Assembly (NCBI RefSeq): GCF_007743815.1 | Contig: NZ_CP036265.1 | Location: 4,905,823-4,969,822, forward strand | Origin: Alienimonas californiensis | Lineage (GTDB): Bacteria > Planctomycetota > Planctomycetia > Planctomycetales > Planctomycetaceae | DNA: 64,000 bases | Reading direction: 5' to 3' | In this document: piece by piece, positions 17,491-26,699 of the stretch | Position numbering within the stretch: the first letter of the stretch is position 1 | Layout of the letters: each line of letters begins with the position of its first letter | Translations under genes and position numbers: made by a program | Notes under the pieces: generated by a model | Told to the model about the DNA's origin: nothing | The model's database searches: none | What the model saw: only the letters and a program-made list of their open reading frames with translations

Positions 17491-18036
17491 TCAGTGGGGA
17501 ACGTGCGTCTGCACCGCCTGCAGCCCGGCGGTGGGCAGGCCCGGCAGTTCGACCCAACTCCGGCAGCCGCCGTACTGGGGGGAGTCCGCGATCTCGACGG
17601 GCGCCTCGGGGCCCCACACCTTCACGGCGATCGCCCACAGGCCGGGCTCTTTGTAGTGGAAGCGCTGGAGGGCGGTTTCGTCAGACAAGGCATGGCGACC
17701 ACGGAGAGCCTCCAGTTCCGCCTCGTCGCTGATGCGCCACGTCTTCCTCACCTGGCACCAGCCCGGCAGCCGCACGACGCCTTCCGGCGGCGGCGTCGGC
17801 AGCGAACCGCGGAGGAAGGGAGCGAGATCGGCGGCGTCCTGATGGAACCGAGTCGCCATCAGCCAGAAGCGGTCGTGCTCCGGCCGGAACTTGCCCCGCC
17901 GCTCGTGGATGCCGCCCTTGCGGAGGATCAAATCGACCTTGCCGTCGCAGAGGGCGTCGCAGACGGCGGCCCATTCCTTGAAAGCAACGGTGCAGGCTTC
18001 CGCTTCGAGGGGCGTTTCGTTGCTCGGGTCGCTCAC
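17491..18036 (-). CDS. DUF1802 family protein
   Basis: A 181-residue protein from a GTG at 18036. It matches the DUF1802 pattern: FKEWAAVCDALCDGK at the start, then LRKGGIHER, then FWLMATRFHQ, with a Trp/Tyr-rich C-terminal half. Its biochemical role is unknown in the family. The GTG overlaps the UGA of the upstream TM2 gene (GTGA overlap 18033-18036), so the two are translationally coupled and probably cotranscribed. It converges with the pseudo-receiver gene. Confidence 0.85.
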   Translation of the reverse strand: MSDPSNETPLEAEACTVAFKEWAAVCDALCDGKVDLILRKGGIHERRGKFRPEHDRFWLMATRFHQDAADLAPFLRGSLPTPPPEGVVRLPGWCQVRKTWRISDEAELEALRGRHALSDETALQRFHYKEPGLWAIAVKVWGPEAPVEIADSPQYGGCRSWVELPGLPTAGLQAVQTHVPH

Positions 18037-18608
18037 CAGCCGACCCCCATCACGCCTTCGCCCTCGCGCTTCGCCTGTCCGCCGAGGGCGGCCCGGTTGC
18101 GCGAGTCCACCTGTTCGTTCAGCGTGCACAGGTCCCAGATCCAGCCGAATCCGAACAGCCCGAGGGTGAAGAACCAGATGAGGCCGGTCACCCACTTGCC
18201 GAGATAGAACCGGTGCACGCCGAAGATCCCGAGGAACGGAATCGCGTTCAGGATCCAGGTGAGGTTGTAGTCGTAAGGACCCGGCGTGTACCGCCGATCC
18301 GCCTGAGCCTCCAGCCGGGGCATGAGGAAGAAGTCCACGACCCAGCCGACGCCGAGCAGGCCGAAAGTGAGCGACCACAGCAACCCCGTCAGCGGCTTGC
18401 CATAGTAGAAGCGGTGCGCGCCTGCCGTCAGCAGGGTGAACGGGGCCAAGATCCACAGCAGATAGCCGCCGGAGAGTGTGTGCGTGCTCTCGGACCGGCG
18501 GAACCGCTCCATCGCGGCGGGCGTTCTGAACAGCGGTCCGTGGGCCGCGTCGCCGTAGCGGCTGTCGGTCGGCGGCGGGGCGGAGCCAGTCACGGGGACG
18601 GAGGCCAT
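18033..18608 (-). CDS. Membrane protein with two TM2 domains
   Basis: A 191-residue protein with two TM2 domains in tandem. Each is a pair of hydrophobic helices around a conserved G-x-HRFY-x-G-K turn: the first at about 48-97 (AGAHRFYYGKPLTGLLW), the second at about 115-163 (GVHRFYLGKWVTGLIWF), each ending in a G-x-GW-x-x-D helix. TM2 proteins are membrane-embedded and of unclear function. The first 40 residues are polar and probably cytoplasmic. Its stop codon overlaps the start of the DUF1802 gene by four bases. Confidence 0.9.
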   Translation of the reverse strand: MASVPVTGSAPPPTDSRYGDAAHGPLFRTPAAMERFRRSESTHTLSGGYLLWILAPFTLLTAGAHRFYYGKPLTGLLWSLTFGLLGVGWVVDFFLMPRLEAQADRRYTPGPYDYNLTWILNAIPFLGIFGVHRFYLGKWVTGLIWFFTLGLFGFGWIWDLCTLNEQVDSRNRAALGGQAKREGEGVMGVGW

Positions 18609-18714
18609 CGCGGGGCGGGCCGGATACGGGGAGGGGGGTTTGACCGTCGGCTCTTCGCCGACGGGGCCGCCATCTTAGCAGCGAACCGCATTCCCCCGAC
18701 CGGTAGCTTCCCCG

Positions 18715-18816
18715 ATGTTCGCGTTCTACAGCAACAAGCTCGGCTGTCTCGGCTCGCTGGCGCTCTCAGCGGCGCTGTCGGTCGGATTGATCTTTCTACT
18801 CCGCGGCTGCGGGTGA
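18715..18816 (+). CDS. 33-residue single-pass membrane peptide
   Basis: A very short frame, from ATG at 18715 to TGA at 18814-18816. It begins with MFAFYSNKLGCLGS, continues as one hydrophobic helix (LALSAALSVGLIFLL) and ends RGCG. The mix of a short aromatic/basic N-terminus, a single helix and a basic end is typical of small membrane proteins with an N-out or C-in positive end. There is no clear Shine-Dalgarno site. It lies between the divergent TM2 gene and the first DUF892 gene. Function is unknown. Confidence 0.55.
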   Translation: MFAFYSNKLGCLGSLALSAALSVGLIFLLRGCG

Positions 18817-18829
18817 GCGTCCCCGTCAC

Positions 18830-18853
18830 AGGCCGGCACGGAGGCCGGCACGG
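18830..18853 (+). repeat. Two-copy 12-bp tandem repeat
   Basis: The word AGGCCGGCACGG occurs twice in direct succession (18830-18841 and 18842-18853), in the gap between the 33-residue peptide and the first DUF892 gene. It contains the palindrome GCCGGC. It may be a replication slippage product or part of a control region. Confidence 0.7.
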
Positions 18854-18962
18854 GGCTCGCCCCACCGGGAGGCGCGTCCTCTCGCGGATTCGCTGCGACC
18901 GGCGCGATCGTACCGTCCCACCTGCAGTCAAACTCCTTTCCCCCAGTTCCCGGAGCGCACCG

Positions 18963-19472
18963 ATGGGCCTTTTCACCAGCACGTCCTTTAGCAGTCTCAA
19001 GGACTTGTACGTCGATCAGCTACAGGATCTGTACGACGCGGAGCAGCGGCTCACCAAGGCCCTGCCGAAGATGCGGGACGCCGCCCACAGCCAGCAGCTC
19101 AAGCAGGCGTACGACGCGCACCTCAAGGAGACCGAGGGGCAGGTGAAGCGCCTGGAGAAGTGTTTCAAGCTGCTCGATCAGAGTCCGAAAGCGAAGACCT
19201 GCGAAGCGATGAAGGGTCTGATCGCCGAGGGTGACGAGATGATCGGGGCCAAGGGCGACCCGGACGTGAAGGACGCCGCCCTGATCGCCGCCGCCCAGCG
19301 GGTCGAGCACTACGAGATCGCCGGCTACGGCTGCCTGGTGCACTTCGCCAACCGCATCGGCCAGCACGAGGCGGCCCGCATCCTCCAGGAAACGCTGGAC
19401 GAAGAGGGAGCTGCGGACAAGAAGCTGACCGCGATCGCCGAGGGCTCCGTCAACAAGGCGGCTGCGACCTGA
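18963..19472 (+). CDS. DUF892 (YciE/YciF-like) ferritin-like protein, copy 1
   Basis: A 169-residue four-helix-bundle protein of the DUF892 family, which has a ferritin-like fold with a di-metal site. Its Glu/His ligands lie in helices such as DLYVDQLQDLYDAEQRL and RVEHYEIAGYG. The start ATG at 18963 has a GGAG seven bases upstream. In enterobacteria YciE and YciF are stress-linked, and the family is thought to act in stress or metal handling. A paralogue starts 47 bases after this stop on the same strand, which forms a tandem pair ended by a strong hairpin. Confidence 0.9.
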   Translation: MGLFTSTSFSSLKDLYVDQLQDLYDAEQRLTKALPKMRDAAHSQQLKQAYDAHLKETEGQVKRLEKCFKLLDQSPKAKTCEAMKGLIAEGDEMIGAKGDPDVKDAALIAAAQRVEHYEIAGYGCLVHFANRIGQHEAARILQETLDEEGAADKKLTAIAEGSVNKAAAT

Positions 19473-19519
19473 CCCGCGGATCGCTCCGCATTCCTCGCCC
19501 CCAGCCATCGGAGATCCCC

Positions 19520-20032
19520 GTGGGACTGTTCACCGGCACGAAGTACCGCGACCTGGGCGACCTGTATCGCGCCCAGCTGCGAGACATCTACGACGCGGAG
19601 CAACGGATCGGCAAAATCCTGCCCCGGATGCAGGAGAAGGCCGCCAGCGCCCAGCTGAAGCAGTCGTTCGGCGATCAAATCACGGAGTCCCAGGCGCAGA
19701 TCGCGCGGCTGGAGAAAGCCTTCACCCTACTCGGAGAAAGCGCCAAGGGACAGGCCTGCGAGGCGACGAAGGGGCTGATCAAGGAGGCGGAGGAAACGCT
19801 GGACGCGGACGGGGACGAACACGTCATCGACGCGGCCCTGATCGCCAATGCCCAGCGGATTCAGCACTACAGCATCGCCGGCTACGGCTGCCTGACGAAT
19901 TTCGCACGGCGCTGCGGCCAGCAGGAGGCGTCCTCCCTGTTCGCCGAGTGCGCCGACGAAGCCGGCGCCAGCGATCAGCGGATGACCCAGATCGCCGAGG
20001 AAAGCGTCAACGCCGACGCGGCCGCGGCCTAG
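19520..20032 (+). CDS. DUF892 (YciE/YciF-like) ferritin-like protein, copy 2
   Basis: The 170-residue paralogue of the preceding gene, from a GTG at 19520 with GGAG eight bases upstream. Both share the opening MGLFT, the DLYDAEQR/DIYDAEQR helix, the ACEATKGLI/TCEAMKGLI helix and the (H)Y-x-IAGYGCL segment. The copies differ enough to suggest an old duplication. Together they probably form one transcription unit that ends at the terminator at 20094-20132. Confidence 0.9.
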   Translation: MGLFTGTKYRDLGDLYRAQLRDIYDAEQRIGKILPRMQEKAASAQLKQSFGDQITESQAQIARLEKAFTLLGESAKGQACEATKGLIKEAEETLDADGDEHVIDAALIANAQRIQHYSIAGYGCLTNFARRCGQQEASSLFAECADEAGASDQRMTQIAEESVNADAAAA

Positions 20033-20093
20033 CCGTGCCAAGGCGAGCGGTGGGCGTGAGCCCTCCGTGTCCGGGTCTGTCGACGAACCCCGT

Positions 20094-20132
20094 GTCCGTG
20101 GGAGGAGCTGCTCGCTCCTCCCACGGACTTTT
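20094..20132 (+). terminator. Intrinsic terminator after the DUF892 pair
   Basis: A perfect 15-bp stem (20094-20108 with 20114-20128, GTCCGTGGGAGGAGC and its complement) has a five-base loop and is followed by four T residues. It lies 60 bases after the second DUF892 stop. The reverse strand lacks a U-tract. Confidence 0.85.
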
Positions 20133-20157
20133 CGTTGCGCAACCGGCAGAACACACG

Positions 20158-20175
20158 GGGGGGCTGACGCCCCCC
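20158..20175. repeat. GC hairpin between convergent DUF892 and proS genes
   Basis: A seven-bp G/C stem (20158-20164 with 20169-20175) has a TGAC loop. It sits eight bases past the proS stop on the minus strand and may help end proS transcription. The core word resembles the hairpin at 53218-53240. Confidence 0.6.
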
Positions 20176-20182
20176 GCTCGAC

Positions 20183-21916
20183 TCAGTCCTGCAACAACGC
20201 CCGCACCCGGGCGACGGCGGCGTCCGGGGCGAGCGTTTCCGCTTCGGCGTCGGTCCGGCGCTTCACCTCGACCACGCCGTCCTTCAGACCGCGTTTGCCG
20301 ATCGTGATGCGGGTCGGCAGGCCGATCAGGTCTGCGTCAGCGAACTTCACGCCGGGGCGTTCCTTGCGGTCGTCCAGCAGGCAGTCGACGCCGGCAGCCT
20401 GCAATTCGTCGTGGAACTGCTCGGCGAGGGACATCACCTCTGCGTCCTGCACGTCCAGCGGGATGACGTGGCACTGGTAGGGGGCAATGCCCTTAGGCCA
20501 GATGATCCCGCGGTCGTCGTGGCTGGTCTCGATCGCCCCGGCGACGATCCGATTAATGCCGATGCCGTAACAGCCCATCACGATGCTGCGACGCTTCTGA
20601 TCCTCGCCGAGGAACTCCGCCCCCAGGGCGTCGGAGTACTTCGTGCCCAGCTTGAAGACGTGGCCGACCTCGATGCCGCGGACGAGGGTCATCGGGCCGC
20701 CGCTCTTGGGGTCCGGGTCGCCGGCCCGGGCGTCGCGGAGGTCGTGGGTCGTCTCGACGGTCCAGTCCCGCCCGCAGCAGACGCCCTTGGTGTGCTTGTC
20801 GGCGGCGTTCGCCCCCACGACCGCCGGCTGCACCGTCACGGCGTCGTGATCGGCGAGCAGCGTCACGCCGGTTAGCCCCACCGGTCCGGCGAAGCCGACC
20901 GGAGCACCGGTGACGCGCTGCACCGTCGCCTCGTCCGCCAGCGCGAGCGTCTTCGCGCCGACGGCCCGACGGATCTTGCCCTCGTTCGCCTCGTGATCTC
21001 CGCGGACGAGGACGGCGACCGTCTTCTCCCCGTCCGTGCCGGCGTCGGCGGTGTAGAGCAGGGTCTTGAGGGTCTGCTCCGGCGCGACGCCCAGCAGTTC
21101 GCAGACGGCCTCGATCGTGGTTACGCCGGGCGTGTCCACGGTCACGGCGACCGGGGCGTTCGCCGGGACTTCGATCTTCGGCGGTTTACGGCCGGTCTCG
21201 GCCCGTTCGAGATTCGCGGCGTACCCACTGGCCTCGCAGTGCACGACGGCGTCCTCGCCGTTTTCGGCAGGGATCATGAACTCGTGGGAGGCGTCCCCGC
21301 CGATCGGGCCGCTCTCGGCTTCCACGGCGAGGTAGGGGATGCCGCAGCGCTCGAAGATGCGGCAGTAGGCGGCGTACATCGCGTCGTAGGAGGCGTTCAG
21401 CTGCTCGACGTCCGTGCCGAAGCTGTAGGCGTCCTTCATCAGGAACTCGCTGGTCCGCAGCACGCCGAAACGGGGACGTTCCTCGTTGCGGAACTTCGTC
21501 TGAATCTGGAACAGCGTGAGCGGAAGCTGCTTGTAGCTGGAGACCGACTGCTTGATGAGGTCGGTGATCGGCTCCTCATGAGTGGGGCCGAGGGCGACGT
21601 GCACCTTCCGATCGCCGCGGGGGAAGGCGAAGTTGAGCAGCACGTTGCCGAACGCCTCCCGCCGCCCGCTGCGTTCCCACAGTTCAATGGGGCTCATCGC
21701 GGGGAAGTGCAGCTCGGCGGCGCCGGCGGCCTCCATTTCCTCCCGCACAATCGCGGCGGCCTTCTGCACGGCCCGCCAACCCAGCGGCAGGTAGGTGTAG
21801 GCGCCGGCCATCACCTGCCGCACGAGCCCGGCCCGCAACATCAGGCGGTGGGAAGGCACCTCCGCATCGGCGGGCACCTCCTTGAGGGTCGGGATGAGCG
21901 TGTGCGACCAGCGCAT
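20183..21916 (-). CDS. proS: Proline--tRNA ligase (bacterial type with editing insertion)
   Basis: Charges tRNA-Pro with proline. The 577 residues from the ATG at 21916 match the usual bacterial length of about 570. Motif 1 lies near [23 protein letters not shown], motif 2 near [25 protein letters not shown] and motif 3 near [12 protein letters not shown]. The inserted YbaK-like editing domain (about residues 230-385) removes mischarged alanine. The C-terminal anticodon-binding domain follows ([16 protein letters not shown] onward). No T-box leader was seen. It is divergent from the YhaM-like gene. Confidence 0.95.
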   Translation of the reverse strand: MRWSHTLIPTLKEVPADAEVPSHRLMLRAGLVRQVMAGAYTYLPLGWRAVQKAAAIVREEMEAAGAAELHFPAMSPIELWERSGRREAFGNVLLNFAFPRGDRKVHVALGPTHEEPITDLIKQSVSSYKQLPLTLFQIQTKFRNEERPRFGVLRTSEFLMKDAYSFGTDVEQLNASYDAMYAAYCRIFERCGIPYLAVEAESGPIGGDASHEFMIPAENGEDAVVHCEASGYAANLERAETGRKPPKIEVPANAPVAVTVDTPGVTTIEAVCELLGVAPEQTLKTLLYTADAGTDGEKTVAVLVRGDHEANEGKIRRAVGAKTLALADEATVQRVTGAPVGFAGPVGLTGVTLLADHDAVTVQPAVVGANAADKHTKGVCCGRDWTVETTHDLRDARAGDPDPKSGGPMTLVRGIEVGHVFKLGTKYSDALGAEFLGEDQKRRSIVMGCYGIGINRIVAGAIETSHDDRGIIWPKGIAPYQCHVIPLDVQDAEVMSLAEQFHDELQAAGVDCLLDDRKERPGVKFADADLIGLPTRITIGKRGLKDGVVEVKRRTDAEAETLAPDAAVARVRALLQD

Positions 21917-22065
21917 GAGACAGCTTGACAGAAGGGAGGTGCGCGTGAGACGCGGGCGGGGGAGAATGGGTTCGCGCGACGGTTTCGTAAAGCGGAGGTC
22001 CCCCACAGTCGGACGCCGGGGCTGTTCGCTTGCAATCCGGCGGCGGCAGGGGACGATAGGAAAAG

Positions 22066-23046
22066 ATGACTGAAGTCAAGACGCCCGAGGCGCGCACCCC
22101 CGTTGACGCGTTGCGCGACGGTGAGATAATCGACCAGCCGTTTCTGTTGGCCGAAAAGAGCCTGCGAACGAACCGCAACGGCCAGCTCTACCTGCTCGCT
22201 CAGTTGCGGGATCGGACCGGGCAGGTCTCCGCGCTGATGTGGAACGTCGCGGAAAGCGACTTCGACACGATGCCCGTCGGCAGTGGCGTGCGGGTGAAGG
22301 GCCGGGTGCAAACCCATCAGGGCGGGCTGCAGATCATCGCCCATAAGGTCTGGCCCGCCGGCGACGACTTCGACGCCGACGCTTTCCGCCCCGCCGCCAG
22401 CGAGAGCACGGAAGTCGCCTTCGCCGCTCTGTCCGACTTGCTCCAGAGCCTGCCGGACGAGGATCTGCGGGAGTTGATGGTTACGTTCCTGGCGGACGAA
22501 TCGCTGATGGAGGCTTTCCGCATCGTCCCGGCCGGCATCAAGGCGCACCACGCCCACCGCGGCGGGCTCTGCGAGCACACCGCGGCGATGGCCCTGGCCT
22601 GGACGCGACTGGCGGACCTTTACCCGGAGGTCGATTCTTCCACGGTGCTGGCCGGCTGTCTGCTGCACGACCTCGGCAAGACCGGCGAACTGGACCCCGA
22701 AACCTTCACCTATACCACCCCCGGCCAACTGCTGGGGCACATGCAGATCGGCTGCGACCTGCTGGCCGAAAAGATCGCCCAGACCGTCGCCCGCACCGGC
22801 CGGCCGTTCCCGGAGGCCAAACGCTGGCACCTGGCTCACCTGATCCTCTCCCACCACGGCAGCCCGGAGAAGGGCAGCGTGAAGGAGCCGATGAGCCCCG
22901 AAGCCGTCGCCCTGCACGTTCTGGATACGCTCGACGCCAAGATCAACGAATTTCTCAAGATCCTCGGCGAGGACCCCAATTCGGAGTCCGACCTCACCCC
23001 CTACCACCCCCGCCTCGGCCGCCGTCTATTCCGCGGCCCCCGTTGA
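22066..23046 (+). CDS. YhaM-like 3'-5' exoribonuclease (OB fold plus HD domain)
   Basis: A 326-residue protein. An N-terminal OB-fold nucleic-acid-binding domain (about 15-100, [17 protein letters not shown], then [14 protein letters not shown]) precedes an HD metal-dependent phosphohydrolase domain (about 150-290). The HD ligands are seen in [20 protein letters not shown] and [12 protein letters not shown]. This pairing is the YhaM family of 3'-5' exonucleases that act on RNA and single-stranded DNA. An AGGA lies seven bases before the ATG. RNase R follows 111 bases downstream on the same strand, so this is a local RNA decay pair. Confidence 0.88.
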   Translation: MTEVKTPEARTPVDALRDGEIIDQPFLLAEKSLRTNRNGQLYLLAQLRDRTGQVSALMWNVAESDFDTMPVGSGVRVKGRVQTHQGGLQIIAHKVWPAGDDFDADAFRPAASESTEVAFAALSDLLQSLPDEDLRELMVTFLADESLMEAFRIVPAGIKAHHAHRGGLCEHTAAMALAWTRLADLYPEVDSSTVLAGCLLHDLGKTGELDPETFTYTTPGQLLGHMQIGCDLLAEKIAQTVARTGRPFPEAKRWHLAHLILSHHGSPEKGSVKEPMSPEAVALHVLDTLDAKINEFLKILGEDPNSESDLTPYHPRLGRRLFRGPR

Positions 23047-23157
23047 CGCCCCCGCCGGGGACGCGTCCCCGGCGAACGAATCCCATCCGCCGCGCGCCCT
23101 TCCGGACGCGGCTCACGTCGAGCGCCGCTCGACCCGTACCAAATCGATCAAGAACAA

Positions 23158-25635
23158 ATGACCACAGCCAAGGGCCAAGCCCCCAAGAAACGGGCCGGCA
23201 AGAACTCCCGGACCAAGAAATCGTCCGGCTCGTCAGCCTCCCGCAAGCCGGCGTCCCATGACGGCACGCCGGGCGCCTCGGCCGAGGACCGCGTCCTCAA
23301 TCACCTGACCGACCCGAATTATCAGCCGGTCAAAGCGGCGACCGTGCTGAAGCAGCTCGGCGACACCCCGCAGATCGAATCCGACGACCGCGTCGCGCTG
23401 GAGGCGCTGATCGCCACCGGCAAGGTCGTCGCCGATCGCGGCGCCCGGCTGCGGCCGCGGCACCGGCCCGGCGTGAGCATCGGCCGCCTGAAGACGACCC
23501 GCAGCGGCGACGGCTGGGTCGCGATGAACGACCCCCGCGGCCGCGACCACGACGTGTACGTCTCCCGGTCCGACATGGCCGACGCCCACGACGGGGACGA
23601 GGTCGAGGTCCGCATCACCGACCGCAAGGGCGGCCGCGACCGCTCCCGCATCGCCGGGGAGGTCGTCGCCGTCATCGAGCGGAAGACGACCCGCTTCGTC
23701 GGCACCTACGACGAGACCGGACGCCGGGCCTTCGTGCGGGTCGACGGCGACTCCTTCCTCGAACCGATCCCGATCGGCGACCCCGGCGCCCACCCCGCCG
23801 AGCCCGGCGAGAAGGTGGTCATCGACATGCTGAAGTTCCCCGGCGACGGCCGGCCGGGCGAGGCGGTGGTGATCGAAGTCCTCGGCCGCCGCGGCGACGC
23901 CGGCGTGGACGAACTGAGCGTGATCCGCGAGTTCGGCCTGCCGGAGGAGTTCCCCGACGAGGTCCTCGCCGCCGCCAGCGAGGAGGCCCGCCGCTTCGAC
24001 GAGGAGCATCTGGGCGATCGGCTCGACCTGACGGGGGAGACGATCGTCACCATCGACCCGGCGACGGCGAAGGATTTCGACGACGCGATCAGCCTGAAGC
24101 GGATCGAAAACGGGCACTGGGTGCTCGGCGTGCACATCGCCGACGTAGCCCACTTCGTCCAACCGAACTCGGCCCTGGATAAAGAGGCCAAGGACCGGGC
24201 GACCAGCGTCTACCTGCCGGGGAAGGTCATCCCCATGCTGCCGGAGGTCATCTCCAACGGGCTCGCCAGCCTGCAGCAGGGCAAGGTGCGGTACGTGAAG
24301 ACCTGCTTCATCGAGTTCGACCCGACCGGCATCCCAGTCAAGACGCGGTTCGCCAACGCCGCGATCAAGGTCACGAAGCGGTTCGCCTACGAGCAGGTGA
24401 TGCCGATCGTCCACGACCCGGACGCGTACGCCCGCAAGGTCCGCAAGGACGTGCGGCATCTGCTGTTGGACATGTACTCCCTGGCGATGACGCTGCGTAA
24501 ACGGCGGTTCGCCGCCGGGGCGCTGGAGATGCACATGCCCGAGGTGACGCTCGACCTGAACAAGAAGGGCGAGGTGGTCGGCGCCAGCGAGGCCCACCAC
24601 GACGAGAGCCACGAGATCATCGAGGAGTTCATGCTCGCCGCGAACGTCGCGGTGGCGCAGGCGCTCGAAGCCCGCGGCCTGACGTTCATCCGTCGGGAAC
24701 ACGGCGATCCGGACGAGGCGAAGCTCAAGCAATTCTCGGAGTTCGTCGGCACGCTGGGCTACGACCTCAAGCAGTACCAGAGCCGCCCGCACCTCCAGGC
24801 GCTGCTGGACGAGGTCAAGCACGAACCGGAAGGCGCCGCGGTGAACTACGCGCTGCTCCGCAGCATGAAGCAGGCGGAATACACCGCCGGCGAGGGCGGC
24901 CACTACGCCCTGGCGTTCCCGCATTACGCCCACTTCACCTCGCCGATCCGCCGCTACCCGGACCTGACGATCCACCGGTTGATCGACGCTCTCTGCAAGG
25001 GCCAGAAGCCGAAGACGCAGAGCGAGGGAGAGCTCACCGGCCTAGCGAACCACTGCTCCGAGCGCTCCCGCCGGGCGGAGAAGGCGGAGCGGGAACTGGT
25101 CCGCGTGAAGCTGCTCGAATACCTGGAAGACCGCGTCGGCGACGAGTTGGACGCCGTCGTCACCGGGGTGATGAACTTCGGCGTGTTCGTCCGCGGCATC
25201 GAGCTGCCCGCCGAGGGCATGATCCCGCGGGAGGCGCTCGGCGGGGGCTGGTTCGACCACGACGCCACCGCCCACACGCTGACCAGCCGCGACGGCGTGA
25301 TCTACCGGCTGGGCATGCCGCTGAAGGTGAAGGTCGCCTCGGTGGACGTGGAGGGCCGTAACCTGGAGTTCGCCCTCGCCGAGACGCCCGAGCCGCAGAG
25401 CGGCGGGTCCGGCCGTTCGTCGAAGGGCAACCGCGGCTCCTCCGGGGGTCGCGGCTCCTCCGGCGGGCGTGGCTCCTCCGGGGGTCGCTCCGGCTCCTCC
25501 GGCAAACGGGGCGGCGGTCGCGACGGGAACGCCGAGGCGAACACCGGCGGGCGCTCGCGGAGCGACGCGGCCGCGAGCGATTCCGGCGGCTCTTCCGGGG
25601 CGAACACGAAGCGGAAGCGGTCCCGCCGGCGGTAG
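23158..25635 (+). CDS. rnr: Ribonuclease R
   Basis: A processive 3'-5' exoribonuclease that degrades structured RNA. The 825 residues are: a basic Lys/Ser-rich N-terminal extension (1-40), a winged-helix-like segment (about 40-85), cold-shock domains (about 95-250), the RNB catalytic domain (about 295-620) and a C-terminal S1 domain (about 655-745). The catalytic core shows TIDPATAKDFDDAISLK with its metal-binding Asp residues, plus HFTSPIRRYPDL. The last 75 residues are a Gly/Ser/Arg/Lys tail containing tandem RGSSGG units. Such basic tails are thought to help unwind structured RNA or bind ribosomes. Confidence 0.95.
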   Translation: MTTAKGQAPKKRAGKNSRTKKSSGSSASRKPASHDGTPGASAEDRVLNHLTDPNYQPVKAATVLKQLGDTPQIESDDRVALEALIATGKVVADRGARLRPRHRPGVSIGRLKTTRSGDGWVAMNDPRGRDHDVYVSRSDMADAHDGDEVEVRITDRKGGRDRSRIAGEVVAVIERKTTRFVGTYDETGRRAFVRVDGDSFLEPIPIGDPGAHPAEPGEKVVIDMLKFPGDGRPGEAVVIEVLGRRGDAGVDELSVIREFGLPEEFPDEVLAAASEEARRFDEEHLGDRLDLTGETIVTIDPATAKDFDDAISLKRIENGHWVLGVHIADVAHFVQPNSALDKEAKDRATSVYLPGKVIPMLPEVISNGLASLQQGKVRYVKTCFIEFDPTGIPVKTRFANAAIKVTKRFAYEQVMPIVHDPDAYARKVRKDVRHLLLDMYSLAMTLRKRRFAAGALEMHMPEVTLDLNKKGEVVGASEAHHDESHEIIEEFMLAANVAVAQALEARGLTFIRREHGDPDEAKLKQFSEFVGTLGYDLKQYQSRPHLQALLDEVKHEPEGAAVNYALLRSMKQAEYTAGEGGHYALAFPHYAHFTSPIRRYPDLTIHRLIDALCKGQKPKTQSEGELTGLANHCSERSRRAEKAERELVRVKLLEYLEDRVGDELDAVVTGVMNFGVFVRGIELPAEGMIPREALGGGWFDHDATAHTLTSRDGVIYRLGMPLKVKVASVDVEGRNLEFALAETPEPQSGGSGRSSKGNRGSSGGRGSSGGRGSSGGRSGSSGKRGGGRDGNAEANTGGRSRSDAAASDSGGSSGANTKRKRSRRR
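25432..25485 (+). repeat. 18-bp tandem repeat in rnr (RGSSGG units)
   Basis: Three 18-base units in the 3' end of rnr (25432-25449, 25450-25467, 25468-25485), with a partial unit after. They differ at a few bases, mostly at third codon positions, and encode RGSSGG each time. The copy number may vary between strains. Confidence 0.9.
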
Positions 25636-25644
25636 GCCGGCGGG
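25622..25644 (+). terminator. Hairpin with the rnr stop codon in its loop
   Basis: A nine-bp perfect G/C stem (25622-25630 with 25636-25644) has the loop GGTAG, which contains the UAG stop of rnr. It is followed by GGTTT, a weak U-tract. It could end the yhaM-rnr transcript before the sdh operon. Confidence 0.55.
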
Positions 25645-25782
25645 GGTTTCGCGGCAGAATCCGGCAAACTTCGCCGTTCGGACGCCGCGTCACCCTGTCC
25701 CGGTGGGGGAAATCCCTCAATCCGCCTAGACTGCCCGGCCGAAAGTCCCCGTTCCCCGTTTCCGATCCGAGCAGCCGACCCC

Positions 25783-26631
25783 GTGGGCGCCCTCCGCCGA
25801 TTGCTGATGAGTTCCATCGGCAAGAAGTACGTCATGGGCCTGTCGGGCCTGCTGCTGATAGGATTCGTGGCGACGCACCTCGCCGGCAACCTGCTGATCT
25901 TCCAGGGCAGCGCGGCCTACAACGACTACGCCGCCAAGCTGCACAGCCTCGGCCCGCTGCTGTGGATCGCGGAGGTCGGCCTGCTGGTCCTGTTCGGCCT
26001 GCACGTGCTGTACGCCTACTGGCTGGTGATGGAGAATCGGGCCAGCCGCGGCGACGAGGGCTACGAGATCGGCTACCGCTCCAAGCAGCGGACGACCTAC
26101 CTGAACCTCGCCCCCCGCAGCTGGATGGCGATCAGCGGCACGGTGGTGCTCGTCTTCCTGGTCTGGCACCTGATCGACATGCGGTTCGGCCTGCGGGACA
26201 ACGTCGACCCGACCTTCGAGCGGTACGTCGACGAAGGGCTGGAGGACGAATCGGGCCGGCCGCTGTTCCTCCGCTACGAGCGGGCCGTGCAGATCCTCTC
26301 CACCCCGCTCTCCGCCGCCCTCTACACGGTCGGGGCGATCCTGCTGGGCTTCCACCTCTCCCATGGGGCGAGCAGCTGGTTCCGTTCCGTCGGCCTGGAG
26401 GTCTACGGGCTGGGCGGGCCGCTGAAGAAGCTCGGCGTGGTGGTGGCGATCGTGCTGGCGCTCGGCTTCGCCTCGATCCCGATCTACATCTGGTTCGCCG
26501 ACATCGACCTGTCGGACCTCTCCGCGGCGGAAGCCCGGGAACGCGCCCGGATCGTGAGTGAAGAAGCGACCGGGGAATCGGTTCAGGAGATGCCCGGCGA
26601 AGACGTCGCCCCCGAGGCCGACGGCGACTAA
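25783..26631 (+). CDS. sdhC: Succinate dehydrogenase cytochrome b subunit (SdhC)
   Basis: The membrane anchor of complex II, b558 type, which holds heme and passes electrons to quinone. The 282 residues carry five hydrophobic helices, starting with [20 protein letters not shown] and including [17 protein letters not shown]. Conserved His residues (for example [22 protein letters not shown] and GFHLSHG) are likely heme ligands. The C-terminal 35 residues are an acidic tail. The start GTG at 25783 fits the family N-terminus; an ATG at 25807 is an alternative. It is the first gene of sdhCAB. Confidence 0.92.
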   Translation: MGALRRLLMSSIGKKYVMGLSGLLLIGFVATHLAGNLLIFQGSAAYNDYAAKLHSLGPLLWIAEVGLLVLFGLHVLYAYWLVMENRASRGDEGYEIGYRSKQRTTYLNLAPRSWMAISGTVVLVFLVWHLIDMRFGLRDNVDPTFERYVDEGLEDESGRPLFLRYERAVQILSTPLSAALYTVGAILLGFHLSHGASSWFRSVGLEVYGLGGPLKKLGVVVAIVLALGFASIPIYIWFADIDLSDLSAAEARERARIVSEEATGESVQEMPGEDVAPEADGD

Positions 26632-26699
26632 CCCCCCGCGACCGGCCGTCCCGCGACGGCGTCCCGCACCCTCAAATCTTTCGATTTAGACCGCCGCCC

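Noticed and set aside
21917-22065. T-box leader or other regulatory RNA upstream of proS
   Set aside because: The 149-base divergent gap shows no T-box core or specifier loop.
25432-25485. Short direct repeats considered as a CRISPR array
   Set aside because: The 18-bp units have no spacers and lie in frame inside rnr, encoding RGSSGG.
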